Shown piece after piece: positions 8,504 through 16,888 of a stretch of DNA of 40,090 bases (position 1 is the first letter of the stretch; each line of letters opens with the position of its first letter). Below the pieces are notes generated by a model, which worked only from the letters and a program-made list of their open reading frames with translations, made no database searches and was not told the origin of the DNA. Source of the stretch: Rhizobiaceae bacterium (lineage in GTDB: Bacteria; Pseudomonadota; Alphaproteobacteria; Rhizobiales; Rhizobiaceae); contig JAHBYY010000039.1 of NCBI GenBank assembly GCA_019635715.1, forward strand, positions 1 to 40,090, given 5' to 3'. The position numbers and the translations under genes were made by a program.

Positions 8504-9177
8504 GCTTCCGCGCCACCGTTCTCACGCTCTATCCGGAGATGTTTCCCGGTGCGCTCGGCCTTTCGCTGTCGGGACGCGGCCTTGCCGACGGACGCTGGTC
8601 GCTGGACACCGTCCAGATCCGCGACTTCGCGACCGACCGCCATCGCAGCGTCGACGACACGCCGGCCGGCGGCGGAGCCGGCATGGTGCTGAAGCCGGAA
8701 GTGCTGGCGCGCGCCATCGACCATGCCTCGCCGCCCGGTGACGAGCGCCCTCGCCTGCTGATGAGCCCGCGCGGCAGGCCACTGACCCAGAACCGCGTGC
8801 GCGAGCTCGCCGCCGGGCCCGGCGCGCTGATCGTCTGCGGCCGCTTCGAAGGCGTCGACCAGCGCGTCATCGAAGCGCGCAACTTGGAGGAAGTGTCGAT
8901 CGGCGACTACATCCTGTCGGGCGGCGAGCCGGCGGCGCTGGTGCTGCTCGACGCGATCGTGCGGCTGCTGCCGGGCGTCATGGGCAATGCGGCATCGGGC
9001 GAGGAGGAAAGTTTCGAGAACGGGCTGCTGGAGCACCCGCACTACACGCGCCCGCAGGACTTCGAGGGTGTCCCGATCCCCGACGTGCTGATCTCGGGCA
9101 ACCACGGAAAAATCGCGAAATGGCGGCGCGAACAGGCGAAGCTGCTGACGAGAGAGAGAAGACCGGACCTTCTGTAG
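8500..9177 (+). CDS. trmD: tRNA (guanine-N1)-methyltransferase TrmD
   Basis: A 225-residue SPOUT-class methyltransferase that makes m1G37 in tRNAs with G at position 36. Visible family motifs are [37 protein letters not shown] and the AdoMet-binding trefoil-knot segment [17 protein letters not shown], followed by the HPHYTRP tail region. The start is a GTG inside the 4-bp overlap with rimM, implying translational coupling. In many alphaproteobacteria rplS follows directly; here the next 2.8 kb hold three unrelated genes. Confidence 0.96.
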   Translation: MSFRATVLTLYPEMFPGALGLSLSGRGLADGRWSLDTVQIRDFATDRHRSVDDTPAGGGAGMVLKPEVLARAIDHASPPGDERPRLLMSPRGRPLTQNRVRELAAGPGALIVCGRFEGVDQRVIEARNLEEVSIGDYILSGGEPAALVLLDAIVRLLPGVMGNAASGEEESFENGLLEHPHYTRPQDFEGVPIPDVLISGNHGKIAKWRREQAKLLTRERRPDLL

Positions 9178-9200
9178 CGAGTAGAGTCGATACCAGTGAA

Positions 9201-9776
9201 CTATAAAATCTTGTCTTTCTTGCAATACGTTAGCGAAACAAACGGAGGAACATTGTTGTGAGGGAGACCGCCACCAGTCTTTTGAGACTCGCTGTAACTA
9301 TAGCCAGCAGCTTCCCAATTTACTCCAATCGCTCCATCGATTGGTTTTCCGGGCCTATCACTCCAGAATATCACGAACGAATGAGAGTGACTTGGCATTT
9401 CTTCGAGAGTTAAATTATGGCTCTCTTCGCCCCCAAACTCACCGACGCTGTATACTGAGATTTGCCTACCGGTAGAATCTTTATTCGAATGGGCCCCTGA
9501 ACCCACTATAAACCGGCCGCGACCCTCTTCAAAAACTGCCCAACCTTTAGGACAAGCAGAAGGGGATTCGGCATGAGAAGAAAATGCTACAATAGCCCCA
9601 GCCGGGACTATGTCTGCGTAGTCAAACTTAGGTGACGCTCCAAAACCAAGACCTGCGAATTCAAAGCGCTCCGGTCTGAATATCAGTACCAAAACAAACA
9701 TGGCGGCAATGACAGTCAGCGCTAGTGCTGCCAGCCAGCCCGGCAATTTCGCAATAAAGTCCACGGACACCCCCAT
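9201..9776 (-). CDS. Membrane-anchored phage tail-collar-like protein
   Basis: A 191-residue protein. Residues ~12-33 form one membrane helix (WLAALALTVIAAMFVLVLIF), followed by a short linker. The rest resembles the tail-collar domain of phage tail fibres and microcystin-dependent-type proteins: CPKGWAVFEEGRGRFIVGSG, then GGEESHNLTLEEMPSHSHSF, and the closing GGGLPHNNVPPFVSLTYCKK. Normal members are soluble tail proteins, so the N-terminal anchor is unusual. The gene and its flanks are clearly richer in A/T than their neighbours, suggesting recent transfer. No other phage gene is nearby. It converges on trmD and interrupts the trmD-rplS order. The start may be the ATG at 9776 or a GTG two codons later. 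Confidence 0.75.
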   Translation of the reverse strand: MGVSVDFIAKLPGWLAALALTVIAAMFVLVLIFRPERFEFAGLGFGASPKFDYADIVPAGAIVAFSSHAESPSACPKGWAVFEEGRGRFIVGSGAHSNKDSTGRQISVYSVGEFGGEESHNLTLEEMPSHSHSFVIFWSDRPGKPIDGAIGVNWEAAGYSYSESQKTGGGLPHNNVPPFVSLTYCKKDKIL

Positions 9777-9934
9777 TCAGCGTTAACGCGCCTCACCCCT
9801 ATATGCCATTCGCGTCATTATAGACTAAAGAGAGATTTGCGCAAAATTCTGCGCTCAAAATAGAACCTGGTCGTCGACCAAAGCAAAATCACTAACAAAC
9901 ATTGTGTTCTGGAAAAATTGCCGCAGGCCGCCGC

Positions 9935-10687
9935 TCACCCCGTCGCGAAATAATACACCGCCAGCAGTAGCCCGACCGCGATGACGAAACCGCGCAGCAC
10001 CTTCTGCGGCACGCGCTTCGCCATCCATACGCCGGCATAGCCGCCGAGCGCCACCGCCGGGATCATCACCACCGCCTGCGGCCAGGCGACCACGCCGCCG
10101 GAGATGAAGACGACGATCGCCACTGCCGCGATGACGATCGACAGCATGTTCTTCAGCGCGTTCAGCCGATGATAGTCGCCGGTCTGGGTCAGCCCGAGCG
10201 TGGCGAGCATCATGACGCCCATCCCTGCCCCGAAGAAGCCGCCATAGAGCGCGGTGACGAACTGCACGATGGCGCCCGGCACCGAACCGACCGCCGCTGG
10301 CTGTCCGCGCTTCGGTTTTGGCTTCAGCCAGGGTCCGGCGGCGAACACCGCCGTCGCCGCGATCAGCAGCCAAGGCACCAGGGCGCGGAAGGAGGGATTG
10401 TCGAGGGCCAGCAGGATCAGCGCGCCGGCCAGCGCCCCGGCCGCCGAGATGAGGCAGAGCAGCAGCGCGCCGCGCCAGAACGTCCTGATGTCCTTCCAAT
10501 AGGCGAGCGTCGAGGTGATGTAGCCGGGGAACTGGGTGATCGACGACGTGGCGTTGGCGGAGATCGGCGCGATGCCGACCAGCGACAGGGCGCCGAAGGT
10601 CAGGAAGGTGCCGCCGCCCGCGACCGCGTTGACCGCTCCGGACACGAAGCCGGCCGCAAACAGCATGATCATGTCGAATGCCTGCAC
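9935..10687 (-). CDS. TauE/SafE family sulfite exporter-like membrane protein
   Basis: A 250-residue protein with about eight hydrophobic segments and the two homologous glycine-rich signatures of the TauE/SafE (DUF81) family: AAGFVSGAVNAVAGGGTFLTF near the start, and FVTALYGGFFGAGMGVMML in the second half. The family exports small organic or sulfur anions, for example sulfite or sulfoacetate; the substrate here is not known. I place the start at a GTG (VQAFDMIML) because AGGGAG lies eight bases upstream; an ATG at 10672 is the alternative. It is divergent from the SBF-like transporter gene, with about 180 bp between the starts. Confidence 0.87.
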   Translation of the reverse strand: MQAFDMIMLFAAGFVSGAVNAVAGGGTFLTFGALSLVGIAPISANATSSITQFPGYITSTLAYWKDIRTFWRGALLLCLISAAGALAGALILLALDNPSFRALVPWLLIAATAVFAAGPWLKPKPKRGQPAAVGSVPGAIVQFVTALYGGFFGAGMGVMMLATLGLTQTGDYHRLNALKNMLSIVIAAVAIVVFISGGVVAWPQAVVMIPAVALGGYAGVWMAKRVPQKVLRGFVIAVGLLLAVYYFATG

Positions 10688-10864
10688 GCCGCGATCTCCC
10701 TGGCACCCTGCAAAGGCAATAGGCAGATCGGTGCGGACCCGCAAGCGTTCCCGCACCGACACATGCGCGCACCGGCTTGACTTCCCGCAAACTCCCCTGC
10801 ATCGCCACCAGCCTACGGCGCCCGACACATGCGCCGGCAGTCTTTGGAAGGCGGGCGCTGTCAG

Positions 10865-11833
10865 ATGAAGATCGACTATTTCCTTGTCGGGCTGGTGCTC
10901 GCCGTGATCGTCGGCGTGCTGCTTCCGGCGATCGGTGCGGACAACGGCCTTTTGCGGCTCGATCTCGTCGCCGAGTTCGGCATCTGCGGCGTGTTCTTCC
11001 TCTACGGCCTGTCGCTGGCGCCCCAAAAGATGCTGCATGGCCTGCGCAATGTGCGCCTGCATGTCCTCGTGCAGCTTCTGACCTTCGCGATCTTTCCGGC
11101 GGTCGTTCTCGGGGCGCAGTTTCTGACCGACGGCTATCTGCCCGAACCGCTCGAAATCGGCCTGTTCTACGTCGCCGCTTTGCCCTCCACCGTCTCCTCG
11201 TCGGTGGCGATGGTGTCGCTGGCGCGCGGCAACGTGCCGGGAGCGATCTTCAACGCGACGCTGTCGAGCCTGATCGGCGTCGTCATCACGCCGGCCTGGA
11301 TGGCCTGGTACATGCAGGGCGTCGGCCAGTCCGTGCCGTTCCTGCCGACTCTGGGCAAGGTGGCCCTGCTGGTGCTGCTGCCGATCGTGATCGGACAGAT
11401 CGCCCGCATCTGGCTCGGCGGCTGGGCCCAGCGCAACGGCTACTGGACCAAGCATGTCGATCGGGTGATCATCCTGGCGATCGTCCTCAACTCGATCTCC
11501 GACGCGACGGTCAGCGGCGTGTGGGAGAACTACGAGCCGACGATCCTGATCGAGACCGCCGTCGCGGCGATCGCCCTGTTCGCGGTCGTCTACGCCATTT
11601 CCATCGCACTTGCCCGGCTGACCCGGATGGGCCGCGACGACGAGATCGCGCTTGCCTTCTGCGGCTCGAAGAAATCGCTGGCCGTCGGCGTGCCGCTGGC
11701 GCCGGTCATCTTCGGCAACATGCCCGAGATCGGGCTGATCATCCTGCCGATCATACTGTTCCATTTCTTCCAGCTCATCATCGTCAGCGCGCTCGCCGCC
11801 CGCTATGCGCGCGGCGCGCCGGTGCCCGCCTGA
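10865..11833 (+). CDS. Bile acid:sodium symporter-like (SBF-like) transporter
   Basis: A 322-residue, roughly ten-helix membrane protein. FGICGVFFLYGLSLAPQKM, the PSTVSSSVAMVSLARGNVPGAIFNA region and the FCGSKKSLAVGVPLAPVIFG motif match the SBF-like branch (YfeH type) of the BASS transporter superfamily, which couples anion transport to sodium. Substrates of bacterial SBF-like proteins are mostly unknown. The ATG at 10865 follows a GGAAGG by about 13 bases, so the start is tentative; an upstream in-frame codon at 10829 adds 12 residues. It sits between trmD and rplS with the divergent TauE-like gene. Confidence 0.85.
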   Translation: MKIDYFLVGLVLAVIVGVLLPAIGADNGLLRLDLVAEFGICGVFFLYGLSLAPQKMLHGLRNVRLHVLVQLLTFAIFPAVVLGAQFLTDGYLPEPLEIGLFYVAALPSTVSSSVAMVSLARGNVPGAIFNATLSSLIGVVITPAWMAWYMQGVGQSVPFLPTLGKVALLVLLPIVIGQIARIWLGGWAQRNGYWTKHVDRVIILAIVLNSISDATVSGVWENYEPTILIETAVAAIALFAVVYAISIALARLTRMGRDDEIALAFCGSKKSLAVGVPLAPVIFGNMPEIGLIILPIILFHFFQLIIVSALAARYARGAPVPA

Positions 11834-12044
11834 GTCCTCGGCAAAGTTGGCCGGGAGCAGGTGACAAGCCTCGGCTTTTGGTGTATCGCCGCGCACGCAA
11901 TCCGGAAGGACCACCGACCGGGCCGTCATAAGTATGGCGCATTCGCCCCTGTCGTTCTCACCGAGACGACATAGCCGAGCGGCAGAGGCTGCACGGCGAG
12001 CGCAGGGCGCTCTGGCTGTCGAGAAGCAAGAAAAGGATACCGCG

Positions 12045-12530
12045 ATGGACATCATCCGTCAGCTCGAGGCCGAACAGGCCGCCAAGATCGAAGCCAAGCG
12101 CACGCTGCCCGAATTCCAGCCCGGCGACACGGTGCGCGTCCAGGTGCGCGTCACGGAAGGCAGCCGCACCCGTCTGCAGGCCTATGAGGGCGTCGTCATC
12201 GCGCGCTCGGGCTCTGGCTTCCAGGAGAATTTCACCGTCCGCAAGATTTCCTACGGCGAGGGCGTCGAGCGCGTGTTCCCCGTCTATTCGCCGCTGGTCG
12301 AGGCGGTCGAGATCGTGCGCCGCGGCAAGGTGCGCCGCGCCAAGCTCTATTACCTGCGCGACCGCCGCGGCAAGTCGGCCCGCATTTCCGAGAACACCGG
12401 CGTCCGCGCCCGCAAGCTGAACGACGCCGAGCGCGAGGCGCTCAACGCCGAGAAGGCCAGGCTGGAGGCCGAGAAGGTCGCCGCCGCCGAGAAGCTGGCC
12501 GCCGAGACGCCGAAGGAAGCCGCTGAATAA
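12045..12530 (+). CDS. rplS: 50S ribosomal protein L19
   Basis: A 161-residue L19. The conserved body runs from [11 protein letters not shown] through [39 protein letters not shown] and [11 protein letters not shown] to GKSARI. L19 lies at the 30S-50S interface. The protein is longer than the ~115 residues of Escherichia coli because of an Ala/Glu/Lys-rich charged helix at the C-terminus, common in rhizobia. AAAAGGA seven bases before the ATG at 12045 fixes the start. The upstream 210 bp hold no recognised gene; they probably contain the promoter, since rplS is cut off from trmD here. A hairpin terminator follows. Confidence 0.96.
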   Translation: MDIIRQLEAEQAAKIEAKRTLPEFQPGDTVRVQVRVTEGSRTRLQAYEGVVIARSGSGFQENFTVRKISYGEGVERVFPVYSPLVEAVEIVRRGKVRRAKLYYLRDRRGKSARISENTGVRARKLNDAEREALNAEKARLEAEKVAAAEKLAAETPKEAAE

Positions 12531-12553
12531 GCGGTTCTCCTTCGAATACCCTC

Positions 12554-12584
12554 AAAGGCGGCTCCGGCCGCCTTTGCCGTTTTG
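12554..12584 (+). terminator. Rho-independent terminator after rplS
   Basis: A perfect 9-bp stem (AAAGGCGGC at 12554-12562 with GCCGCCTTT at 12567-12575) around a TCCG loop, followed by GCCG and a TTTT run. It ends right at the GGAGG of the next gene. The T run is short and offset, so termination may be partial. Confidence 0.65.
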
Positions 12585-12593
12585 GAGGACTGC

Positions 12594-13412
12594 ATGGACG
12601 AGCGCTTCGCGGCCAACCGCGCCAACTGGGACGACCGCGCCGGCCTGCACGCCACCGACACGACCGGCAGCTATCGCATCGGCAAGGTGCTGGCCGGCGG
12701 ATCGTCGCTGCACGCGCTGGAAGCTTCCGAGATCGGCGATCTGGCCGGCAGGGACGTCGTCCACCTGCAATGCCATATCGGCCTCGACACGCTGAGCCTG
12801 AAGCATCTCGGCGCCCGCAGCGTCACCGGCCTCGATTTCTCGCCCAATGCCATCGCGGCGGCGCGCGGCTTCGCCGCCCGTGCCGGCACCGAAGCCCGCT
12901 TTGTCGAAGCCGATGTCTACGACGCCGCCGAGGCGCTGGGCGGACGCTACGACCTGGTCTTCGTCACCTGGGGTGCCATCACCTGGCTGGACGACATTTT
13001 TCGCTGGGCGCGCGTGGTGGCCTCGCTGCTGCGGCCCGGCGGGCGGCTCTATCTGCTCGAGGGCCACCCGCAGATGAACCAGTTGGAGCTGCGCGACGGG
13101 CACCTCGAGCTGGAGTTCGACTGGCGCACGCCGCGCGACGCACCGCTGGTCTGGGACGTCGCAGAGACCTACACGGGAGACGCGCGGAGACTGACCGCGA
13201 CGCGCTGCTACGAGTGGCTCCACCCGCTCTCCGACATCGTCAACGCGATCATCCGCGCCGGCTTGTCGATCGACTTTCTCAACGAGCACGAAATCGTCGT
13301 GTGGAAGGCGTTTGCGGACCTCGTCCCGGCCGGCGACAACCAGTTCGCCCTGCCGCCCGGAAGACCGCGTATCCCGATGTCCTTCTCGATCGGCGCGACG
13401 CGGCGGACATGA
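12594..13412 (+). CDS. Class I SAM-dependent methyltransferase
   Basis: A 272-residue protein. Motif I is DVVHLQCHIGLDTLSLK, motif II is VTGLDFSPNAIAAA, and a motif-IV-like stretch is YDLVFVTWGAITWLDD; these define a Rossmann-fold AdoMet methyltransferase. The second half, with EGHPQMNQLELRDG and the motif RCYEWLHPLSDIV, is the substrate region of a subgroup common in alphaproteobacteria; no substrate is known. GGAGG five bases before the ATG at 12594 supports this start. The stop overlaps the ATG of the next gene as ATGA, so the pair forms one translational unit. Confidence 0.87.
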   Translation: MDERFAANRANWDDRAGLHATDTTGSYRIGKVLAGGSSLHALEASEIGDLAGRDVVHLQCHIGLDTLSLKHLGARSVTGLDFSPNAIAAARGFAARAGTEARFVEADVYDAAEALGGRYDLVFVTWGAITWLDDIFRWARVVASLLRPGGRLYLLEGHPQMNQLELRDGHLELEFDWRTPRDAPLVWDVAETYTGDARRLTATRCYEWLHPLSDIVNAIIRAGLSIDFLNEHEIVVWKAFADLVPAGDNQFALPPGRPRIPMSFSIGATRRT

Positions 13413-13933
13413 GCCGGCAACCCGTCCAGATCAGGCCGCTGGACGGCGGCGACCTCGCCGCCTATCGCGCGCTCCGGTTGCGGGCATTGCGGGACCGGCC
13501 CGACGCCTTCAGCGCCGATGTCACGGAAGAGGAAGCGATGGGCGACGATGCCATGGCCGCCCGTCTCGCGCCTCCCCCGCCCGGCCTGATCTTCGGCGCC
13601 TTCGCGGCGGAGCAGCTCGTCGGCATGGCGGGCTTCATCGCCAACGGGCGGCCGAAGACCCGTCACAAGGCCATGCTGGTCGCCGTCTACGTCGCGCCGG
13701 AGGCACGTGACGGCGGCGTCGGGCGCCGGCTGGTCGAGCGGGTGATCGCCCATGCGCGCGCCCACCGCGTGATCCTGCAATGCACGGTGACGGCCCACAA
13801 CCTGACGGCCCGGAATCTGTACCGGCGGCTGGGTTTTCTGCCCTACGGCCTGGAGCGCGATGCGATTTGCGTCGACGGCCGCTGTTTCGATGAAGAATTG
13901 CTGGCACTCGATCTGCGCAGCGGGCAAGAGTGA
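13409..13933 (+). CDS. GNAT family N-acetyltransferase
   Basis: A 174-residue acetyltransferase. Strand beta4 and motif A read AVYVAPEARDGGVGRRLVERVI, containing the acetyl-CoA pyrophosphate loop RDGGVG, followed by CTVTAHNLTARNLYRRLGF (motif B with the usual Asn and Tyr). It transfers an acetyl group from acetyl-CoA to an unknown amine. It overlaps the methyltransferase by four bases (ATGA). The coupling suggests that both act on the same small molecule or protein, which is inference. Confidence 0.88.
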   Translation: MSRQPVQIRPLDGGDLAAYRALRLRALRDRPDAFSADVTEEEAMGDDAMAARLAPPPPGLIFGAFAAEQLVGMAGFIANGRPKTRHKAMLVAVYVAPEARDGGVGRRLVERVIAHARAHRVILQCTVTAHNLTARNLYRRLGFLPYGLERDAICVDGRCFDEELLALDLRSGQE

Positions 13934-14035
13934 GCAAGGCGCGGGGATGGTGCTGGCGAGCTTGCACGGCTCGGGCAGCGCGTTACAGTCGCGTCGGAGA
14001 GACCCGGACGGAAGCCGGGCGGATTGGAGCGCGTC

Positions 14036-14833
14036 ATGTCGAAATGGAAATCCCTGCTGGCCCTCGCGGCCGCCATCGTCCTGTTGCCGGTAGCCGCCTT
14101 CGCGCAGTCCCTGCCCGACCTCGGCGGCCGCAAGGTCGTCGTGGTCACCGAGAACGCCTATTTCCCGCTGCAGTTCGTCGACCCGGCCAGCGGCAAGCCG
14201 ATCGGCTGGGAATATGACGCGGTGGACGCGCTCTCCAAGGCGCTCAACTTCACCGTCGAGTACCAGAACACCTCCTGGGATGCGATGATCCAGGCGGTCT
14301 CCGACAAGCAGTACGACATCGGCATGACCGGCATCACCATCAAGGAGGAGCGCAAGGAAAAGGTCGACTTCTCCGACCCCTACATGCGCTCCGAGATCTT
14401 CATGCTGGTGCGCGGCGACGAGAGCCGCTTCAGCGAGCCGAAGGCCTTCGCTGCCGACGACAAGCTGCTGGTCGGCGCGCAGGCCGGCACTTCGCCCTTC
14501 TACGTCGCGGTCTACAACGTGCTCGACGGCAACGAGCAGAACCCGCGCATCAAGCTGTTCGAGACCTTCGCGGCTTCGGTCGCGGCCCTGCAGGCCGGCG
14601 ACGTCGACCTGGTGCTCACCGACAGCGCCGGCGGCAACGCGCTGGTCAAGCAGTCGGGCGGCAAGCTGAAGCTGATCGGCGATCCGCTGCAGGCCGAGGA
14701 TTTCGGCTTCATCTTCCCGAAGGGGTCGGATCTGGTCACCCCGATCAATGCCGGCATCGCGGCGCTCAAGGCCGACGGCACCTTCGACAAGATCACCCAG
14801 AAATGGTTCGTCGACTACCAGCCCTCGAAGTAG
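14036..14833 (+). CDS. ABC transporter substrate-binding protein, polar amino acid type
   Basis: A 265-residue periplasmic binding protein (family 3). A signal peptide (LLALAAAIVLLPVAAFA) is cleaved before QSLPDLGG. The domain follows: VVVTENAYFPLQFVD, GWEYDAVDALSKAL, the binding-site region DIGMTGITIKEERK and VDFSDPYM, and a C-terminal FDKITQKWF. Such proteins bind polar amino acids or related compounds and deliver them to HisM-type permeases. GGAG six bases before the ATG fixes the start. Downstream come a GNAT gene and a matching permease gene, but no ATP-binding gene. Confidence 0.9.
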   Translation: MSKWKSLLALAAAIVLLPVAAFAQSLPDLGGRKVVVVTENAYFPLQFVDPASGKPIGWEYDAVDALSKALNFTVEYQNTSWDAMIQAVSDKQYDIGMTGITIKEERKEKVDFSDPYMRSEIFMLVRGDESRFSEPKAFAADDKLLVGAQAGTSPFYVAVYNVLDGNEQNPRIKLFETFAASVAALQAGDVDLVLTDSAGGNALVKQSGGKLKLIGDPLQAEDFGFIFPKGSDLVTPINAGIAALKADGTFDKITQKWFVDYQPSK

Positions 14834-14845
14834 GGGCGGGGCGGC

Positions 14846-15346
14846 GTGCTGGAGCTTGACGGATACCGGCCGGGCGCGCTCGCCGGTATCGTCGCCCTGC
14901 ACGCCCGCTACTATGCGCGCGAATGGAATTTCGGCCTCGCCTTCGAGGCCAAGGTCGCATCGGAACTTGCCGAATTCCTGCAGCGGCTGGATGTCGGGCG
15001 CGATTTCCTGCTCGTCGCCTATCAGGACGGCGAGGCGGTTGCCTCGATCGTCGTCGACGTCAGCGGCGGCGGCGAGGGCGGCGCCCATCTGCGCTGGTTC
15101 GTCGTCGGCGACGCGGCGCGGGGCCGCGGGCTCGGTCGCGACCTGCTGCGGCGCGCGACGCGTCACTGCGACGCGCTCGGCTGCCGTACCATCTGGCTGA
15201 CCACTTTCGCCGGCCTGCATGCGGCCCGAAAACTCTACGAGGACGCAGGCTTCGCGCTCGTCTCCGAATCCGCTGTCGACCAGTGGAGCGGCGGCGTGCG
15301 CGAGCAGCGCTTCGAGCGGAGCCTGCCGCCGCGGGACAGGGACTGA
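14846..15346 (+). CDS. GNAT family N-acetyltransferase
   Basis: A 166-residue protein starting at GTG 14846, twelve bases after the binding-protein stop. Motif A is LRWFVVGDAARGRGLGRDLLRRAT with the acetyl-CoA loop RGRGLG. Motif B is TTFAGLHAARKLYEDAGF. It resembles the C-terminal acetyltransferase domain often fused to MarR regulators, here without the regulator. The gene lies inside a transporter operon and ends three bases before the permease ATG, so it is probably co-expressed and may modify the imported substrate (inference). Confidence 0.85.
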   Translation: MLELDGYRPGALAGIVALHARYYAREWNFGLAFEAKVASELAEFLQRLDVGRDFLLVAYQDGEAVASIVVDVSGGGEGGAHLRWFVVGDAARGRGLGRDLLRRATRHCDALGCRTIWLTTFAGLHAARKLYEDAGFALVSESAVDQWSGGVREQRFERSLPPRDRD

Positions 15347-15349
15347 CCG

Positions 15350-16162
15350 ATGGCGGGCACGTCTCCCGCGGCGGACAAGGAGTTCCCCTACTGGCTGGCG
15401 GCCGCCATCCTGATCGCCATCGCCGCCGGCCTCGCCATCGCCGCCAGCGGTCTCTACGCGCAGATCTTCGCCACGGTGGCCGCCGGCATCGGCATCACCG
15501 TCTTCGTCACGGTTGTCGGCTTCGGCCTCGCCTCGCTGATCGGCCTCGGCCTCGCCCTGATGGCGCTGTCCGGCTCGAAATGGCTGCGCCAGATCGCACG
15601 CTTCTACGTCGAGATCATCCGCGGCATCCCGATCCTGGTGCTGCTGTTCTGGATCGCCTTCGCCGGCGTACCGGCCTTCGTCGCGGCATGGAACTGGATC
15701 GTCACGCCGCTGCGCGATGCCGGGCTGGCCGGCGAACTGCTGGTGCGCGACGTCTCGCTGCTGTGGCGCGCCGTCATGGCGCTGACCATCGGCTATTCCG
15801 CCTTCATCGCGGAGATTTTTCGGGCCGGAATCCAGGCCGTGGACAAGGGCCAGATCGAGGCGGCCAAGGCGCTCGGCCTGTCGCGCATCCAGCGGTTTCG
15901 GCTGATCGTCTTCCCGCAGGCGATCCGCACCATCCTGCCGCCGCTCGGCAACGATTTCGTCGCGATGGTGAAGGACTCCTCGCTCGTCTCTGTACTCGGC
16001 GTCGCCGACATCACCCAGATGGGCAAGGTCTACGCGGCGGGCTCCTTCCGCTTCTTCGAGACCTATTCGATCGTCGCCTACATCTATCTGATCCTGACCG
16101 TCAGCCTGTCGCTGGCGCTGCGCGGCCTCGAACGGCGGATGCGGCGGCAGGAGAGGCGGTAG
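15350..16162 (+). CDS. Amino acid ABC transporter permease
   Basis: A 270-residue inner-membrane permease of the HisM/GlnP type. After an N-terminal helix it shows the family start of the transport domain (VAAGIGITVFVTVVGFGLA), the motif VEIIRGIPILVLLFWI, and the EAA loop EAAKALGL followed by FPQAIRTILPPLGNDF, which contacts the ATPase. The end GLERRMRRQERR is typical. It should form a homodimer that imports the ligand of the binding protein encoded at 14036. No ATPase gene follows, so the ATP-binding subunit must be encoded elsewhere. Confidence 0.9.
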   Translation: MAGTSPAADKEFPYWLAAAILIAIAAGLAIAASGLYAQIFATVAAGIGITVFVTVVGFGLASLIGLGLALMALSGSKWLRQIARFYVEIIRGIPILVLLFWIAFAGVPAFVAAWNWIVTPLRDAGLAGELLVRDVSLLWRAVMALTIGYSAFIAEIFRAGIQAVDKGQIEAAKALGLSRIQRFRLIVFPQAIRTILPPLGNDFVAMVKDSSLVSVLGVADITQMGKVYAAGSFRFFETYSIVAYIYLILTVSLSLALRGLERRMRRQERR

Positions 16163-16225
16163 GGCAAGACGAGCGAATTCTCGGCCAGGTCGACGCTTCC
16201 GGTCGAACCGGCCGGCGAAGCCCAT

Positions 16226-16253
16226 CCCTACTGCCCTACTGCCCTACTGCCCT
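16226..16253. repeat. Tandem repeat of an 8-bp unit
   Basis: The unit CCCTACTG occurs three and a half times in a row between the permease stop and the stop codon of the haemoglobin gene, just touching the latter. Copy number may vary by slippage. Confidence 0.85.
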
Positions 16254-16693
16254 CACCCCTTCTTCGCGACGATGTCCTTCTCGAGCGGCGCCACGATCGC
16301 CCCGAGTTCATGCTGCTCCTTCTCGGGCACCTTGAACTCTGCCATCGTCTCGCCGAAGCGCGCCAGCATGCGCTGCCAGTCGTCGGCGGTGATGTCGATG
16401 CCCTTGTGCGTGGTCTTCATGTCGCGGCCCGTATAGGCGCACGGACCGCCGGTGCTGAAGCAGACGAGGTCGATCAGGTGCTGGCGGATCCTGGCGACCG
16501 AATCGTCGGAAAGTCCGAGAAAGAAGCGCCCGAGTTTTTCGTCGCCTTCGAGCCGATGCAGGAAGTCGTCGGTGACGGCGGCGATGGCGTCGTATCCGCC
16601 GAGGCGCTTGTAGAGGCTGTCGTCGGCCGAAAGAGCCGCATGGGTCGAAAGCGCCGTGGCCAGCGCGGCCGCGAGCATGGTGAGCGGTTTCAT
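16253..16693 (-). CDS. Truncated haemoglobin (group I-like) with a signal peptide
   Basis: A 146-residue precursor. Residues 1-22 look like a signal peptide (LTMLAAALATALSTHAALSA), so the protein is probably periplasmic. The globin core follows: SLYKRLGGYDAIAAV, DDFLHRL, FFLGLSDD, and CAYTGRDMKTTHKGI, whose His96 is the proximal haem ligand. Group I members usually have Tyr at position B10 (DDFY); here it is Leu45, which should change ligand binding. Function may be haem-based NO or O2 handling, or redox sensing; this is inference. The ATG at 16693 follows a plausible upstream AGGACAACC. It converges on the permease gene. Confidence 0.85.
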   Translation of the reverse strand: MKPLTMLAAALATALSTHAALSADDSLYKRLGGYDAIAAVTDDFLHRLEGDEKLGRFFLGLSDDSVARIRQHLIDLVCFSTGGPCAYTGRDMKTTHKGIDITADDWQRMLARFGETMAEFKVPEKEQHELGAIVAPLEKDIVAKKG

Positions 16694-16888
16694 GGTTGTC
16701 CTCCCGTCGAAAACCTGACGCGGAGAGCTACGGACGCGCCGCGCCCAAGGTTTCACCGCGAGTCTACGCCGGTCCGGCGCGCCCGACAAACACGTCGGGG
16801 TTGAAGGAGCCGTCGAAACCACGCCGCGCCGCTTGCCTGCGGCGCCGTGCTTTGCCACCCTGCGGGACATTCACAGCCGGAGGCCGCG

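Noticed and set aside
9201-9776. Prophage
   Set aside because: Only one tail-type gene is present; no integrase next to it, no head, portal or lysis genes, and no attachment-site duplication was seen.
9839-9854. Short hairpin GCGCA-N6-TGCGC between the tail-collar and TauE-like genes
   Set aside because: The stem is only five bp and is not followed by a T run on either strand.
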